Assembly: GCF_014648255.1 (NCBI RefSeq)
Contig: NZ_BMQT01000009.1
Span: forward strand, 124,001-188,000
Direction: 5' to 3'
Length of the DNA: 64,000 nucleotides
From: Nocardioides albus
GTDB lineage: Bacteria > Actinomycetota > Actinomycetes > Propionibacteriales > Nocardioidaceae
In this document: piece by piece, positions 43,480 to 51,376 of the stretch
Layout: the number at the start of each line of letters is the position of its first letter
Position numbering within the stretch: the stretch's first letter is position 1
The notes under the pieces: generated by a model
What the model was told of the DNA's origin: nothing
The model's input: the letters and a program-made list of their open reading frames with translations, nothing else
Database searches by the model: none
Position numbers and translations under genes: made by a program

Positions 43480-44067
43480 TCAGTCCCCGGAACCGGCGAT
43501 CGCCCATCCCGACCGCAGCATCTCCCGGATCCTCGGCTCGACCGCATCGTCAGCCGAGATCGCGCCGGCTGCCCAGACGGCGGCGAGCGTACCGAGATAG
43601 AGATCTCTACCTCGCACGTCGGCCCGCGCATATCCGTCACGCTTGGCGGCCGTCAGGAAACGGTCGGTGGTCGCGATGACGTCGTCGCACCGGGGCGTCA
43701 GGGACGTGCGTTCGGCCTGCGCCGTACGCAGCGGCTCAGGCAAGCCCTCATAGACGCGCATCCATGCTGCGACGGCGACGAGCCAACGCTCCAGCGCTTC
43801 ACGGGAATCCACCTCTTCCGCCTCGATCACGGCTGCCTCTTTCGCCAGGTCGGGCCCACGGTCATCCAGAACCGCCGACAACAACGCATCCCTGGTAGGG
43901 AAGTTGCGGTAGAGCGTCGCGGGACCCACCTCGGCCTTCTTCGCGATGACGTTCATGGAGACGTCCAGCCCGAGCTCGGCGAAGCATTGGGCGGCCACCT
44001 CGAGGATGTGGGTGCGATTGCGCTGCGCATCCGTGCGCGGCTGACGACCGGTGGCAGATGAGCCCAT
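43480..44067 (-). CDS. TetR-family repressor
   Basis: A 195-residue regulator with the DNA-binding domain RTHILEVAAQCFAELGLDVS, then VIAKKAEVGPATLYRNFPTR with the LYRNFP recognition helix of the AcrR/SACE-7040-like group. The ATG at 44067 is 13 bases after AAGGGA; a GTG at 44079 is possible but too close to that site. It diverges from the flavin monooxygenase gene, with two palindromic operators in the 120-base gap, so it probably represses itself and the monooxygenase. Confidence 0.92.
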   Translation of the reverse strand: MGSSATGRQPRTDAQRNRTHILEVAAQCFAELGLDVSMNVIAKKAEVGPATLYRNFPTRDALLSAVLDDRGPDLAKEAAVIEAEEVDSREALERWLVAVAAWMRVYEGLPEPLRTAQAERTSLTPRCDDVIATTDRFLTAAKRDGYARADVRGRDLYLGTLAAVWAAGAISADDAVEPRIREMLRSGWAIAGSGD

Positions 44068-44095
44068 GTCCAGGATCACTTCCCTTCAACTTGCA

Positions 44096-44146
44096 TACCG
44101 GAGAGCCTCTCCGTATCGTCGAACTCGTACCGGAGAACTTCTCCAG
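44096..44146. promoter_or_regulatory. paired operators for the divergent TetR
   Basis: Two copies of a palindromic word, TACCGGAGAGCCTCTCCG at 44096-44113 and TACCGGAGAACTTCTCCAG at 44128-44146, start exactly 32 bases apart, about three helical turns. Each is an inverted repeat of GGAGA/TCTCC. They lie between the divergent tetR and monooxygenase genes. Confidence 0.8.
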
Positions 44147-44187
44147 ATTAGCGCAGGGACCCGCCCATCACGCTCGGAAGGACACGC

Positions 44188-45525
44188 ATGAGCCAGCGCC
44201 AGATGCTCATCGGCATGCAGCTCGGCAACGGATACGGCTCCCAGGTCACCGCCTGGCGTGCTCCAGGCGTCGCCCCGAGGAACTATTCCGACTTCGATGC
44301 TCAGGTGCGCTACGCACAGGCCGCCGAGCGCGGAAAGCTCCAGTTCCTCTTCCTGCCCGATACCCCGGCGCTGTCCAGCGACCTCACCCATGAGGCCCCG
44401 CAGATGACGCTCGACCCACTGCTGACTCTGGCGGCGGTTGCGCGCGGCACCGAACGTATCGGCCTGGTCTCGACCGCGTCGACGACCTTCATGGAGCCCT
44501 ACAACATCGCCCGCCAGTTCAAGGCGCTCGACGTGATGAGCCACGGTCGCGCCGGCTGGAACCCGGCCACCACCAGCGACCCGAACGCGGCCGCGAACTT
44601 CGGCGGAACCATCGCCGAGCGGCCCGTGCGCTACCAGCGCGCCCACGAGACCATCCAGATCGTCCAAGCGCTCTGGGGAAGCTGGCAACGTGACGCCTGG
44701 ATCACCGACACGGCCACCGGCCGCTACGCCGACACCTCGAAGATCAACCCCATCAACATGCAAGGCGAGTACGTCGCCTCCCGAGGCCCACTCCCCATCC
44801 CACCTTCCGAACAGGGCCAGCCCGTCATCTTCTCCGCCGGCGGCGGCGACTACGGCCTGACCATCGCCGGCCGCTACGCCAACGGCGTCATCGGCTCCAC
44901 GTTCTCAATCGACGACGCCCGCGCCCAACGCGACGCCGCCCGCGAGGCCGCCCGGGCCGCCGGCCGCGACCCTGACGAGATCAAGTTCTTCGCCGGCATC
45001 ATGCCCGCCATCGCCCCCACCGTCCGCGAAGCGGTCGAGCGGCGCAAGCAGCTCGGCGTGCACACCTTCCCCGCCCGGGTCCCCTACCTCGGCCAGATGC
45101 TCGGCATCCGCCTCACCCCGGACCAGATCGACGACCCTCTGACCCCCGAGCAGCTCGCAGCCGCACGACCGAGCCCCTTCGACCCGCGGGCACCACGCGC
45201 CCTGGAGATCGCCCGGGAGGGATGGACGATTCGCGAGATCCTCGGCCACGGCGCGATCGACTACCACCCCACCCCCGTCGGCCCGGCCTCCGCCACCGCC
45301 GACCACATGACCGAGTGGTTCGAATCCGGCGCCGTCGACGGCTTCTGGTTCTCACCCGACATCTACGAGGACGGCATCGACACCTTCGTCGACGAAGTCA
45401 TCCCGGTCCTCCAGGAACGCGGCCTCTTCCACACTGACTACGAGGGCACCACGCTCCGCGACCACCTCGGCGCACCCGCCCAGTACGGGCTCGACGCACG
45501 CACCACCGCCGCAACCGCAAGCTGA
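44188..45525 (+). CDS. FMN-dependent monooxygenase of the NtaA/SnaA/DszA group
   Basis: A 445-residue TIM-barrel flavin monooxygenase that uses reduced FMN supplied by a separate reductase. Group signs are MLIGMQLGNGYGSQVTAWRA at the start, the segment ERIGLVSTASTTFMEPYNIA, SHGRAGWNPATTSDPNAAAN and the late DGFWFSPDIYEDGIDTFVDE. Members attack nitrilotriacetate, dibenzothiophene sulfone, pristinamycin and alkanesulfonates, so the substrate is open. It is followed 25 bases later by a reductase-like gene. Expression is probably controlled by the divergent TetR. Confidence 0.92.
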   Translation: MSQRQMLIGMQLGNGYGSQVTAWRAPGVAPRNYSDFDAQVRYAQAAERGKLQFLFLPDTPALSSDLTHEAPQMTLDPLLTLAAVARGTERIGLVSTASTTFMEPYNIARQFKALDVMSHGRAGWNPATTSDPNAAANFGGTIAERPVRYQRAHETIQIVQALWGSWQRDAWITDTATGRYADTSKINPINMQGEYVASRGPLPIPPSEQGQPVIFSAGGGDYGLTIAGRYANGVIGSTFSIDDARAQRDAAREAARAAGRDPDEIKFFAGIMPAIAPTVREAVERRKQLGVHTFPARVPYLGQMLGIRLTPDQIDDPLTPEQLAAARPSPFDPRAPRALEIAREGWTIREILGHGAIDYHPTPVGPASATADHMTEWFESGAVDGFWFSPDIYEDGIDTFVDEVIPVLQERGLFHTDYEGTTLRDHLGAPAQYGLDARTTAATAS

Positions 45526-45550
45526 CCCACCGCATCAAGGAGATCCAAGC

Positions 45551-46255
45551 GTGAAGATCGGAATCATCGGAGCCGGATACGTCGGCGGAACGCTGGCGAC
45601 GAAGCTGGCCGCAGCAGGCCACGACGTACGCCTCGCCAACTCGAAAGACCCCGCGACCCTGGCCGAGTTCGAGGAGATCGACGGCATCACGCCCGCCTGG
45701 GCCGCAGCCGCGGTCACCGACGTCGACGTCGCCATCCTCAGCCTTCCCCTGAAGGTCATCCCGAAGCTCTCGGACGAGCTGATCACCGCCCTCGCGACGG
45801 CCGAGATCGTGATCGACACCGGCAACTACTACCCCGCCCGAGACGGACGCATCGAGCCGCTCGACCAGGGGACCCCGGACAGTGAATGGGTCGCCGCGAT
45901 CCTCGGTCGCCCGGTCTACAAGGTCTTCAACAACATCGTGGCACCGAGCCTGAAGCACAAGGGCGACAGCGACCCACGTCTGGCAGCCACGGTCGCCGGA
46001 CCGTCCGGCGAGGACAAGAACCGGGCGTACGCCCTCGTCGGCCAGATCGGCTTCGACCCCGTCGATGCCGGTGATCTCGACCAGTCCTGGCGTCTCCAGC
46101 CCGGCACCCCGACGTACTGCCAGGACATGACCGCCGACCAGATCCGCGCCGGCATCGCGGCGACCAGTCCCGACGACGTCGAGGCCTACCATGCCGGACG
46201 GGACGCCATCGAGGACTTCGACGCCGCGATGGTCGCGATGCGCCAATACATGTAG
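45551..46255 (+). CDS. NADP/F420-type dinucleotide-binding reductase
   Basis: A 234-residue Rossmann protein of the NADPH:F420 oxidoreductase-like (NpdG) family. It begins MKIGIIGAGYVGGTLATKLA, with GxGxxG, then the adenine-side RLANSKDP, which favours NADPH, IVIDTGNYYPARDG and YKVFNNIVAPSLKHKGD. It likely forms a unit with the upstream monooxygenase, perhaps reducing a flavin or substrate. AAGGAG precedes the GTG start. True F420 specificity cannot be read from sequence. Confidence 0.8.
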   Translation: MKIGIIGAGYVGGTLATKLAAAGHDVRLANSKDPATLAEFEEIDGITPAWAAAAVTDVDVAILSLPLKVIPKLSDELITALATAEIVIDTGNYYPARDGRIEPLDQGTPDSEWVAAILGRPVYKVFNNIVAPSLKHKGDSDPRLAATVAGPSGEDKNRAYALVGQIGFDPVDAGDLDQSWRLQPGTPTYCQDMTADQIRAGIAATSPDDVEAYHAGRDAIEDFDAAMVAMRQYM

Positions 46256-46356
46256 TCGGCCAGTCGATCCCAAAGGGCGTGACCGGGGTTGGGCGGTCCG
46301 GCAGAGTGGTTCGTAGCACTCGCCGTACTCGACCTTCCGCCGTCAGGAGACGTGAG

Positions 46357-47625
46357 ATGGACACGACCACCGCGATCGCTCGCTTCGACGAAGTCCGGGC
46401 TGACACCGAACGCCTCGCCGCACCGCTCTCCCCCGAGGACCAGACGGTCCAGTCGATGCCGGATGTCTCTCCCACCAAATGGCATCGCGCGCACGTCACC
46501 TGGTTCTTCGAGACCTTCGTGCTGGCGGAGAACGAGCCCGGTTTCACCCCGTTCCAGGACACGTACTGGTTCCTCTTCAACAGCTACTACGAGCAGGTCG
46601 GGCCGAGGTACGCACGGCCGATGCGTGGCGTGATCAGCCGCCCCGGGGCGTACGAGGTCGGCGACTATCGGCGCAACATCGACGATCGGATCCGGGACCT
46701 GCTCGACCGCGTGGACGAGGGCGCCTTCGCCAAGCTCGCCCCGACGATCGAGCTCGGCTTCCATCACGAGCAGCAGCACCAGGAGCTGCTGCTGATGGAC
46801 ATCAAGCACGTGCTGTCGCTCAACCCGTTGCAGCCGACGTACGCCGGGGGTCCGGTCGCGGGCGCCGGGACCGATCGTCTCGGCTGGGTCGACTTCGACG
46901 GCGGTCTGGTCGAGATCGGCTCTGCTGACGGCGGGGAGGGCGGCGGGTTCTGCTTCGACAACGAGCTGCCGCGGCATCAGCAGTGGCTGGAGCCTTACCG
47001 GCTCGCCGATCGGCTGATCACCAATGGCGAGTGGCTCGAGTTCATGGCCGACGGCGGCTACCGGCGTCCCGAGCTGTGGCTCTCGGACGGATGGGGGCGA
47101 GTCAACGCCGAAGGCTGGGACGCGCCGTTCTACTGGCGCGAGCTCGACGGGGAGTGGTTCGAGCACACCCTGCACGGCACCGCCCCGCTCGACCCGGGGC
47201 TGCCGGTCTGCCACCTGAGCCACTACGAGGCCGATGCGTACGCCACCTGGGCCGGCAAGCGACTCCCGACCGAGGCCGAGTGGGAGCACGCGGCCAGGGC
47301 GTACGAGGTGGTCGGCAACCTGGCCGACCGGGACAGCTTCCACCCGCGCGCGGCCGGCCCCGCGACCGATGGTCTGCGACAGCTCTTCGGTGACTGCTGG
47401 GAGTGGACCTCCTCGGCTTACCTGCCCTATCCGGGTTTCCACCCCGCCGCCGGCGCGATCGGCGAGTACAACGGAAAGTTCATGTCGAGCCAGATGGTGC
47501 TCCGTGGCGGATGCGCGCTCACCCCGCCGGGACACACCCGAGCCTCCTACCGCAACTTCTTCCCGCCTGGTGCGCGCTGGCCGGTCACCGGCCTCCGGCT
47601 CGCCGACGACGGGCGTCGTGCGTGA
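46357..47625 (+). CDS. egtB: ergothioneine biosynthesis iron enzyme EgtB
   Basis: Non-haem iron sulfoxide synthase that joins trimethyl-histidine (hercynine) to a thiol donor with oxygen. The 422-residue protein has an N-terminal DinB-like domain carrying the iron triad: H46 in WHRAHVTWFF, and H137 and H141 in GFHHEQQHQELLL. A C-terminal formylglycine-enzyme-like domain has LFGDCWEWTSSAYLPYPGF and TRASYRNFFPPGARWPVTGL, including the tyrosine of the YRNFFPP segment. The ATG at 46357 has AGGAGA 7 bases upstream; a longer in-frame start is unnecessary. The stop overlaps the following small frame by 4 bases (GTGA). Confidence 0.95.
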   Translation: MDTTTAIARFDEVRADTERLAAPLSPEDQTVQSMPDVSPTKWHRAHVTWFFETFVLAENEPGFTPFQDTYWFLFNSYYEQVGPRYARPMRGVISRPGAYEVGDYRRNIDDRIRDLLDRVDEGAFAKLAPTIELGFHHEQQHQELLLMDIKHVLSLNPLQPTYAGGPVAGAGTDRLGWVDFDGGLVEIGSADGGEGGGFCFDNELPRHQQWLEPYRLADRLITNGEWLEFMADGGYRRPELWLSDGWGRVNAEGWDAPFYWRELDGEWFEHTLHGTAPLDPGLPVCHLSHYEADAYATWAGKRLPTEAEWEHAARAYEVVGNLADRDSFHPRAAGPATDGLRQLFGDCWEWTSSAYLPYPGFHPAAGAIGEYNGKFMSSQMVLRGGCALTPPGHTRASYRNFFPPGARWPVTGLRLADDGRRA

Positions 47626-48092
47626 CCTGGTCGGCAGCCGTCACATGTGCCCATCGCGGCATCCTCGGACCACCCCAGACGCACCTCGACTGGGCCTGTG
47701 ACCACAGCTACTGCCCCGCTCCGCTGCGGCTCGGTCCGTGGACCGTCGCGGTCAGCGGCACCATCGACGACTCGTGGACGCTCATCCTCGACAACGCGCA
47801 GCATCAAGGTCTGCCGGTCGGGTCTGCCGTGGTCCAGATCGGAAACGAGATCGAGGTCGGCGGCTACTCGGTGCTCCTCAGTGACGGAGAAGACCTTGCG
47901 CTGCTGACCGGAGACGAGGGCAGTCACCTGGCAGTGCCGGCGTCCTGGGAGTACGTCGTCAGCAGCCGTCCGCTCGCAGGCGCACCGTCCACCCCGATCC
48001 CACCGCGCACCATCGGCGTCCTCAGCCCCTGCGGGCCCACCTGGTGGCGGCTCGACGCACCGCTTCACAACTCGAAGGAGAACCACTCGTGA
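47622..48092 (+). CDS. small EgtC-like frame between egtB and egtD (shortened, probably degenerate)
   Basis: A 156-residue frame coupled by GTGA overlaps to egtB upstream and egtD downstream. Parts resemble EgtC, the Ntn-type amidohydrolase that removes glutamate in ergothioneine synthesis: TCAHRGILGPP resembles the EgtC start MCRHLGYLGPP, and SVLLSDGEDLALLTGDEG with VVSSRPLAG resembles its last strands. The central 100 or so residues are missing, and the nucleophile Cys2 is not N-terminal. An ATGTGC at 47645 in another frame looks like the old start, now separated by a 2-base loss. Either a pseudogene kept for coupling or a new small protein; I favour decay. Confidence 0.55.
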   Translation: MTWSAAVTCAHRGILGPPQTHLDWACDHSYCPAPLRLGPWTVAVSGTIDDSWTLILDNAQHQGLPVGSAVVQIGNEIEVGGYSVLLSDGEDLALLTGDEGSHLAVPASWEYVVSSRPLAGAPSTPIPPRTIGVLSPCGPTWWRLDAPLHNSKENHS

Positions 48093-49066
48093 CCCACAGG
48101 ATCACCACCCTGTTGACCGCCGAGCACCTCCGTCGAAGCCTTGCGGAGGACGCCCGCACCGGCTTGAGCTCGTCGCCGAAGTGGCTCCCGCCGAAGTACT
48201 TCTACGATCGACGTGGCTCGGAGCTGTTCGAGGAGATCACCCGGCTACCGGAGTACTACCCGACCCGCACCGAACGGGCGCTGCTGACCGAGCACGCGAG
48301 GGAGATCGCCGAGGCCTCCGGCGCCGAGGTGCTTCTCGAGCTCGGATCGGGTTCCTCGGAGAAGACCCGGCTCCTGCTCGACGCGCTGACGCAGGCCGGT
48401 CAGCTGACGACGTACGTCCCCGTCGACGTGAGCGCCAGCGCGCTCACCCAGGCGATGGACGCCCTCGCCGAGGAGCGGCCGGGGCTCGCGCTGCACGGTG
48501 TCGTCGCCGACTTCGACCAACATCTCGCGCAGCTGCCGAGCCCGGGACGTCGGCTGATCGCACTGCTCGGCAGCACGCTGGGCAACTACGACCGCCCCGG
48601 CCGCGAGCGGTTCCTGCAGTCGGTCGCCGCCGCCATGCAGCCCGGCGAAGGGCTGCTGCTCGGGCTGGACCTGGTCAAGGACCCCGGGCAGCTGGTCGCC
48701 GCCTACGACGATGCGGCCGGCGTGACCGCCGAGTTCAACCTCAACGCGCTGCACGTCCTCAACCAGAGCCTGGGTGCCGACTTCGACACCGACGGGTTCC
48801 GCCACCTGGCGCTCTGGAACGCCGACGAGGAGCGGATCGAGATGCGGCTCGTCGCGCAGGACTCCACCCGCGTGGAGCTGCGCGAGCTCGACCTCGTCAT
48901 CAAGTTCGACGAAGGCGAAGAGCTCCTCACCGAACTGTCCTGCAAGTTCCGCCGAACCAGCGCCGCTCGCGAGCTCACCGACGCCGGCTTCCGCAACCTT
49001 CGTTGGTGGACCGACCCGGAGGAGGCGTACGCGCTCGTCCTTGCCAAGCACTCGCGCAATCCCTGA
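48089..49066 (+). CDS. egtD: L-histidine N(alpha)-methyltransferase EgtD
   Basis: SAM-dependent trimethylation of histidine to hercynine, the first step of ergothioneine synthesis. The 325-residue protein has the EgtD hallmarks PKWLPPKYFYDRRGSELFEE, LPEYYPTRTERALL, the SAM loop LLELGSGSSEKTRLLLDAL, YVPVDVSASAL and LLGSTLGNYDRP. The GTG at 48089 is preceded by AAGGAG with ideal spacing and overlaps the stop of the small EgtC-like frame. Together with EgtB it can supply the core of the pathway. No egtA or egtE is adjacent. Confidence 0.96.
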   Translation: MTHRITTLLTAEHLRRSLAEDARTGLSSSPKWLPPKYFYDRRGSELFEEITRLPEYYPTRTERALLTEHAREIAEASGAEVLLELGSGSSEKTRLLLDALTQAGQLTTYVPVDVSASALTQAMDALAEERPGLALHGVVADFDQHLAQLPSPGRRLIALLGSTLGNYDRPGRERFLQSVAAAMQPGEGLLLGLDLVKDPGQLVAAYDDAAGVTAEFNLNALHVLNQSLGADFDTDGFRHLALWNADEERIEMRLVAQDSTRVELRELDLVIKFDEGEELLTELSCKFRRTSAARELTDAGFRNLRWWTDPEEAYALVLAKHSRNP

Positions 49067-49108
49067 TCAGCCAAGGCTGAGCGGAGCGGACACCCGGGCC
49101 GTGCCCAC

Positions 49109-50020
49109 CTACAGATCGACCTGTCCGTTCTCAGGAATCCGACCAGCGAAGGCGATGGCAGCCGCCGAGGAGCGACCACCCCGGTCTTGCCGGCAGGTCG
49201 GGACGACAGCAACGATGCTGTGGGCGTGGTTCAGCAGGTAACCGCCCACGTCTCCGCGGCTGCCGACCACGACCATGTGCATGGCCTGGGCCTGCTCGGT
49301 GAGTGCATGCGCGAGGCTTCCCGCCTGGATCCGTAGGCACGGACGCAGGTCCGGATGACGCTCGCGGAGTCCGGAGATGCACGCCGCGACCCGCACCTGG
49401 TCGCGGGCCGGGCGATCGGGACCGCCGGCGCCGTAGCAGTACAGGACCGTGACCGGGAGGTGACCTGTGGCGGCCCGCTCGAAGGCGAACTCGAGCGCAG
49501 GTATCGAGTCGGCGGTCCCGTCGATGCCGACGAGCACACCCTGGCCCACGCCACCTGCGCCCGGGCACAGCACGACCACCGGGCACCGCGCGTCCCGGAG
49601 TGTCGATCTACTGACCGACCCGAGGACCCAGCTGCCGATCGGCCCCCTCCCCCGCGACCCGAGCACCAGCAGCGACGCATGCTCGGCGGCGAGGTCCAGC
49701 ACGGGAGCCACGGCACCGACCTGCAGGGCCACGCTCACCTCCGGCCGGCGGTGGCCGTAGAACGCCGGAATCCTGGACAGCTCGTCGAGGCGGCGGGCGG
49801 TGAAGCGCCTCGCGCTCGCCAGCACGATCCTCCCGTGGGCCTGCGCAGGCTCCCCGGGGGAACCTGCTTCCAGCGTCGTGCGCGGCACCACATGGAGCAG
49901 ACATACGTCCCGTCCGTCACGGAACGCCTGCTCGGCTGCCCAGGACACGCTGTCGGCCGCCGCCGGCCAGTTCTCGATGCCGACCACGACGGCACCCTCG
50001 GGGATGGCTGCGTACGTCAT
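49109..50020 (-). CDS. tandem universal stress protein
   Basis: A 303-residue protein with two UspA domains (about 8-145 and 155-290). The first has the ATP-binding G-2x-G-9x-GS pattern in LGSRGRGPIGSWVLGSVS; the second keeps only part of it (VVGSRGDVGGYLLNHAHSIV). Such tandem USPs are typical DevR (DosR) dormancy-regulon products in actinobacteria. The ATG at 50020 follows GAAGGAGACGAG. It lies 37 bases after the PPOX-fold gene on the same strand, so the two are probably cotranscribed. Confidence 0.9.
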   Translation of the reverse strand: MTYAAIPEGAVVVGIENWPAAADSVSWAAEQAFRDGRDVCLLHVVPRTTLEAGSPGEPAQAHGRIVLASARRFTARRLDELSRIPAFYGHRRPEVSVALQVGAVAPVLDLAAEHASLLVLGSRGRGPIGSWVLGSVSRSTLRDARCPVVVLCPGAGGVGQGVLVGIDGTADSIPALEFAFERAATGHLPVTVLYCYGAGGPDRPARDQVRVAACISGLRERHPDLRPCLRIQAGSLAHALTEQAQAMHMVVVGSRGDVGGYLLNHAHSIVAVVPTCRQDRGGRSSAAAIAFAGRIPENGQVDL

Positions 50021-50057
50021 CTCGTCTCCTTCGGCTCTGCTCGTCAACCGCGACATC

Positions 50058-50474
50058 TCAGGCCGGCAGCACGCGGCGGCCGGTGATCTGCGTCGGCGTG
50101 ATGCGCACGAACAGTGTCCGTCGAACGTCGGTCCAGGGCTCCGGCTCGATGTCGTGCTCCTCCAGCCAGGGACCGTCCACGAAGTCGGCGGTCCCGCGCG
50201 CCAGTACGCTCCAGCCCGAGGACATGCAGGAGCCGAGCTCGTCGACCTGATAGGAGAGCCGGCCGGCGCCGACATGATCCGCGATCGCCGTGCGCGGCAC
50301 CGTACGGAACACGATCCCCTCGCCCACCATGACGTGGTTGACCGGCAGGACCAGCGGTCCCGCCGGCTCGCCGAGACCGACTCTTCCGACCTCGCTCCGC
50401 CCCAGCAGCTCCAGGCATTCGTCACGGTCGATCTCGGCCAGGTGACCGGGGAACCATCGTGCTGTCAGATCCAT
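50058..50474 (-). CDS. pyridoxamine-5'-phosphate-oxidase-fold protein
   Basis: A 138-residue split-barrel flavin-binding protein of the PPOX-like family. It reads CLELLGRSEVGRVGLGEPAG, VLPVNHVMVGEGIVFRT and ADHVGAGRLSYQVDELGSCM, then a C-terminal LFVRITPTQITGRRV. Members bind FMN, F420 or haem, and many belong to the dormancy regulon alongside USPs. GAGGAG lies upstream of the ATG at 50474. Co-location with the tandem USP and DevR-like boxes supports a hypoxia or stress role. Confidence 0.87.
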   Translation of the reverse strand: MDLTARWFPGHLAEIDRDECLELLGRSEVGRVGLGEPAGPLVLPVNHVMVGEGIVFRTVPRTAIADHVGAGRLSYQVDELGSCMSSGWSVLARGTADFVDGPWLEEHDIEPEPWTDVRRTLFVRITPTQITGRRVLPA

Positions 50475-50922
50475 CGTCTACTCCTCGGTTACGCGCGTCC
50501 GGCGTGAACCAGCTGGTTCTCCGTCGCTGATGTGACACCGTCCGTGGCCCCGGCGCCCCCCTCGAACGTCGGGGCCACGTGCGGGTCTGTCTCGACCGGG
50601 CAACGGCTCTTGCAAAGCACCGTCAGGCGATGCCGCCCAGGTTCCCGGAACCGAGAAAGCTCTATCCACGCCCCAGGATCGCCAGATCCGAAGGCACGGG
50701 ACGCGCAGCACTCACCAACGCGCCGAAGTCGACGTCTGCCTCCGGGTAGACGCCGTCGGCTCGTCTGCGGGTGAGACCTTGCGTTTGTTCATGGATCCAC
50801 CCTCGTTCCTCGGTGCCGCTCCATGACAGGGACCCTGGGCCTGAGCCGAAGGGCCTTTGGTCGCTTCTACGAGGCGAGGAAACAGGGTCGTACGCCTCGT
50901 CGGCCCCCACCAGACGCGCGAG
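50475..50922. other. 448-base region with dormancy-type promoter boxes but no clear gene
   Basis: No convincing coding frame. Short frames on the minus strand (for example one from 50910 to 50662) lack any family resemblance or ribosome site. The notable content is a pair of DevR-like boxes at 50829-50864. Downstream of them on the minus strand an ATG at about 50793 opens only a 26-codon frame. The region may have lost a gene, or the boxes may act on the PPOX-USP pair through a long leader. Confidence 0.5.
50829..50864 (-). promoter_or_regulatory. pair of DevR/DosR-like boxes
   Basis: GGGACCCTGGGCCT (50829-50842) and, read on the minus strand, GACCAAAGGCCCT (50850-50862) both resemble the dormancy regulator box (GGGAC-N4-GTCCC type). 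Their centres are about 21 bases apart, as in many DevR-controlled promoters. The adjacent USP, PPOX protein and kinase remnant are typical regulon members. Confidence 0.5.
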
Positions 50923-51309
50923 TCACCCCAGGGGTACCGCCCACTCGACGACGGTGCCCTTCGGCTTGGCCGCCTTCACGGTGCAGCGGCCGCCGTGCGC
51001 CTCGGCGCGATGACGCATGTTGGCCAGCCCGCTCTCGACCGCGACGTCGGCCACCAGCGCCTCGAAGTCGAAGTGACCGAGCTGGTCGGCCGACGCGACG
51101 GACACGCCGTGACCGCGGTGGTCGACCGCCCGCACGACGTACCCAGCCCCGACGAGCGCCCGAGCGAGCCGGTCGTAACGCTGCCCGTGCTCGGCGATGC
51201 CGTGGGCGATCTGGACGACGCCCCGCGGCGCGGACAGCTCCTCTCCCCATGTCCGGATCGCGAGCGCGGTGCCGTCGGTCGGCGAGACGAATGTGGCTGT
51301 GGTCGGCAT
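50923..51309 (-). CDS. chimeric ORF: lysophospholipase N-terminus fused to histidine-kinase C-terminus
   Basis: A 128-residue frame starting at the ATG at 51309 after AGGAGG. Residues 1-90 (FVSPTDGTALAIRTWGEELS, QIAHGIAEHGQRYDRLARAL, AVDHRGHGVS) are the front of a monoacylglycerol-lipase-like alpha/beta hydrolase. Residues of about 92-128 (SGLANMRHRAEAHGGRCTV, then KPKGTVVEWAVPLG) are the end of a GAF-type sensor kinase ATPase domain such as DevS: G-L-x-N-M-x-x-R-A then GGTxVxWxxP. Neither part is functional alone. The join is in frame and looks like the scar of a deletion between two genes. Confidence 0.72.
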   Translation of the reverse strand: MPTTATFVSPTDGTALAIRTWGEELSAPRGVVQIAHGIAEHGQRYDRLARALVGAGYVVRAVDHRGHGVSVASADQLGHFDFEALVADVAVESGLANMRHRAEAHGGRCTVKAAKPKGTVVEWAVPLG

Positions 51310-51376
51310 GGGGCCTCCTGGTGACGGGGTGCCCATGCTGCCATTCCTACGGCGATCCCGCCGCCTGCTTTGCCGT

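Noticed and set aside
50662-50910. 82-codon frame between the PPOX gene and the chimera
   Set aside because: No ribosome site, no homology recognised, and it crosses the DevR-like boxes; kept only as a described gene-free region.
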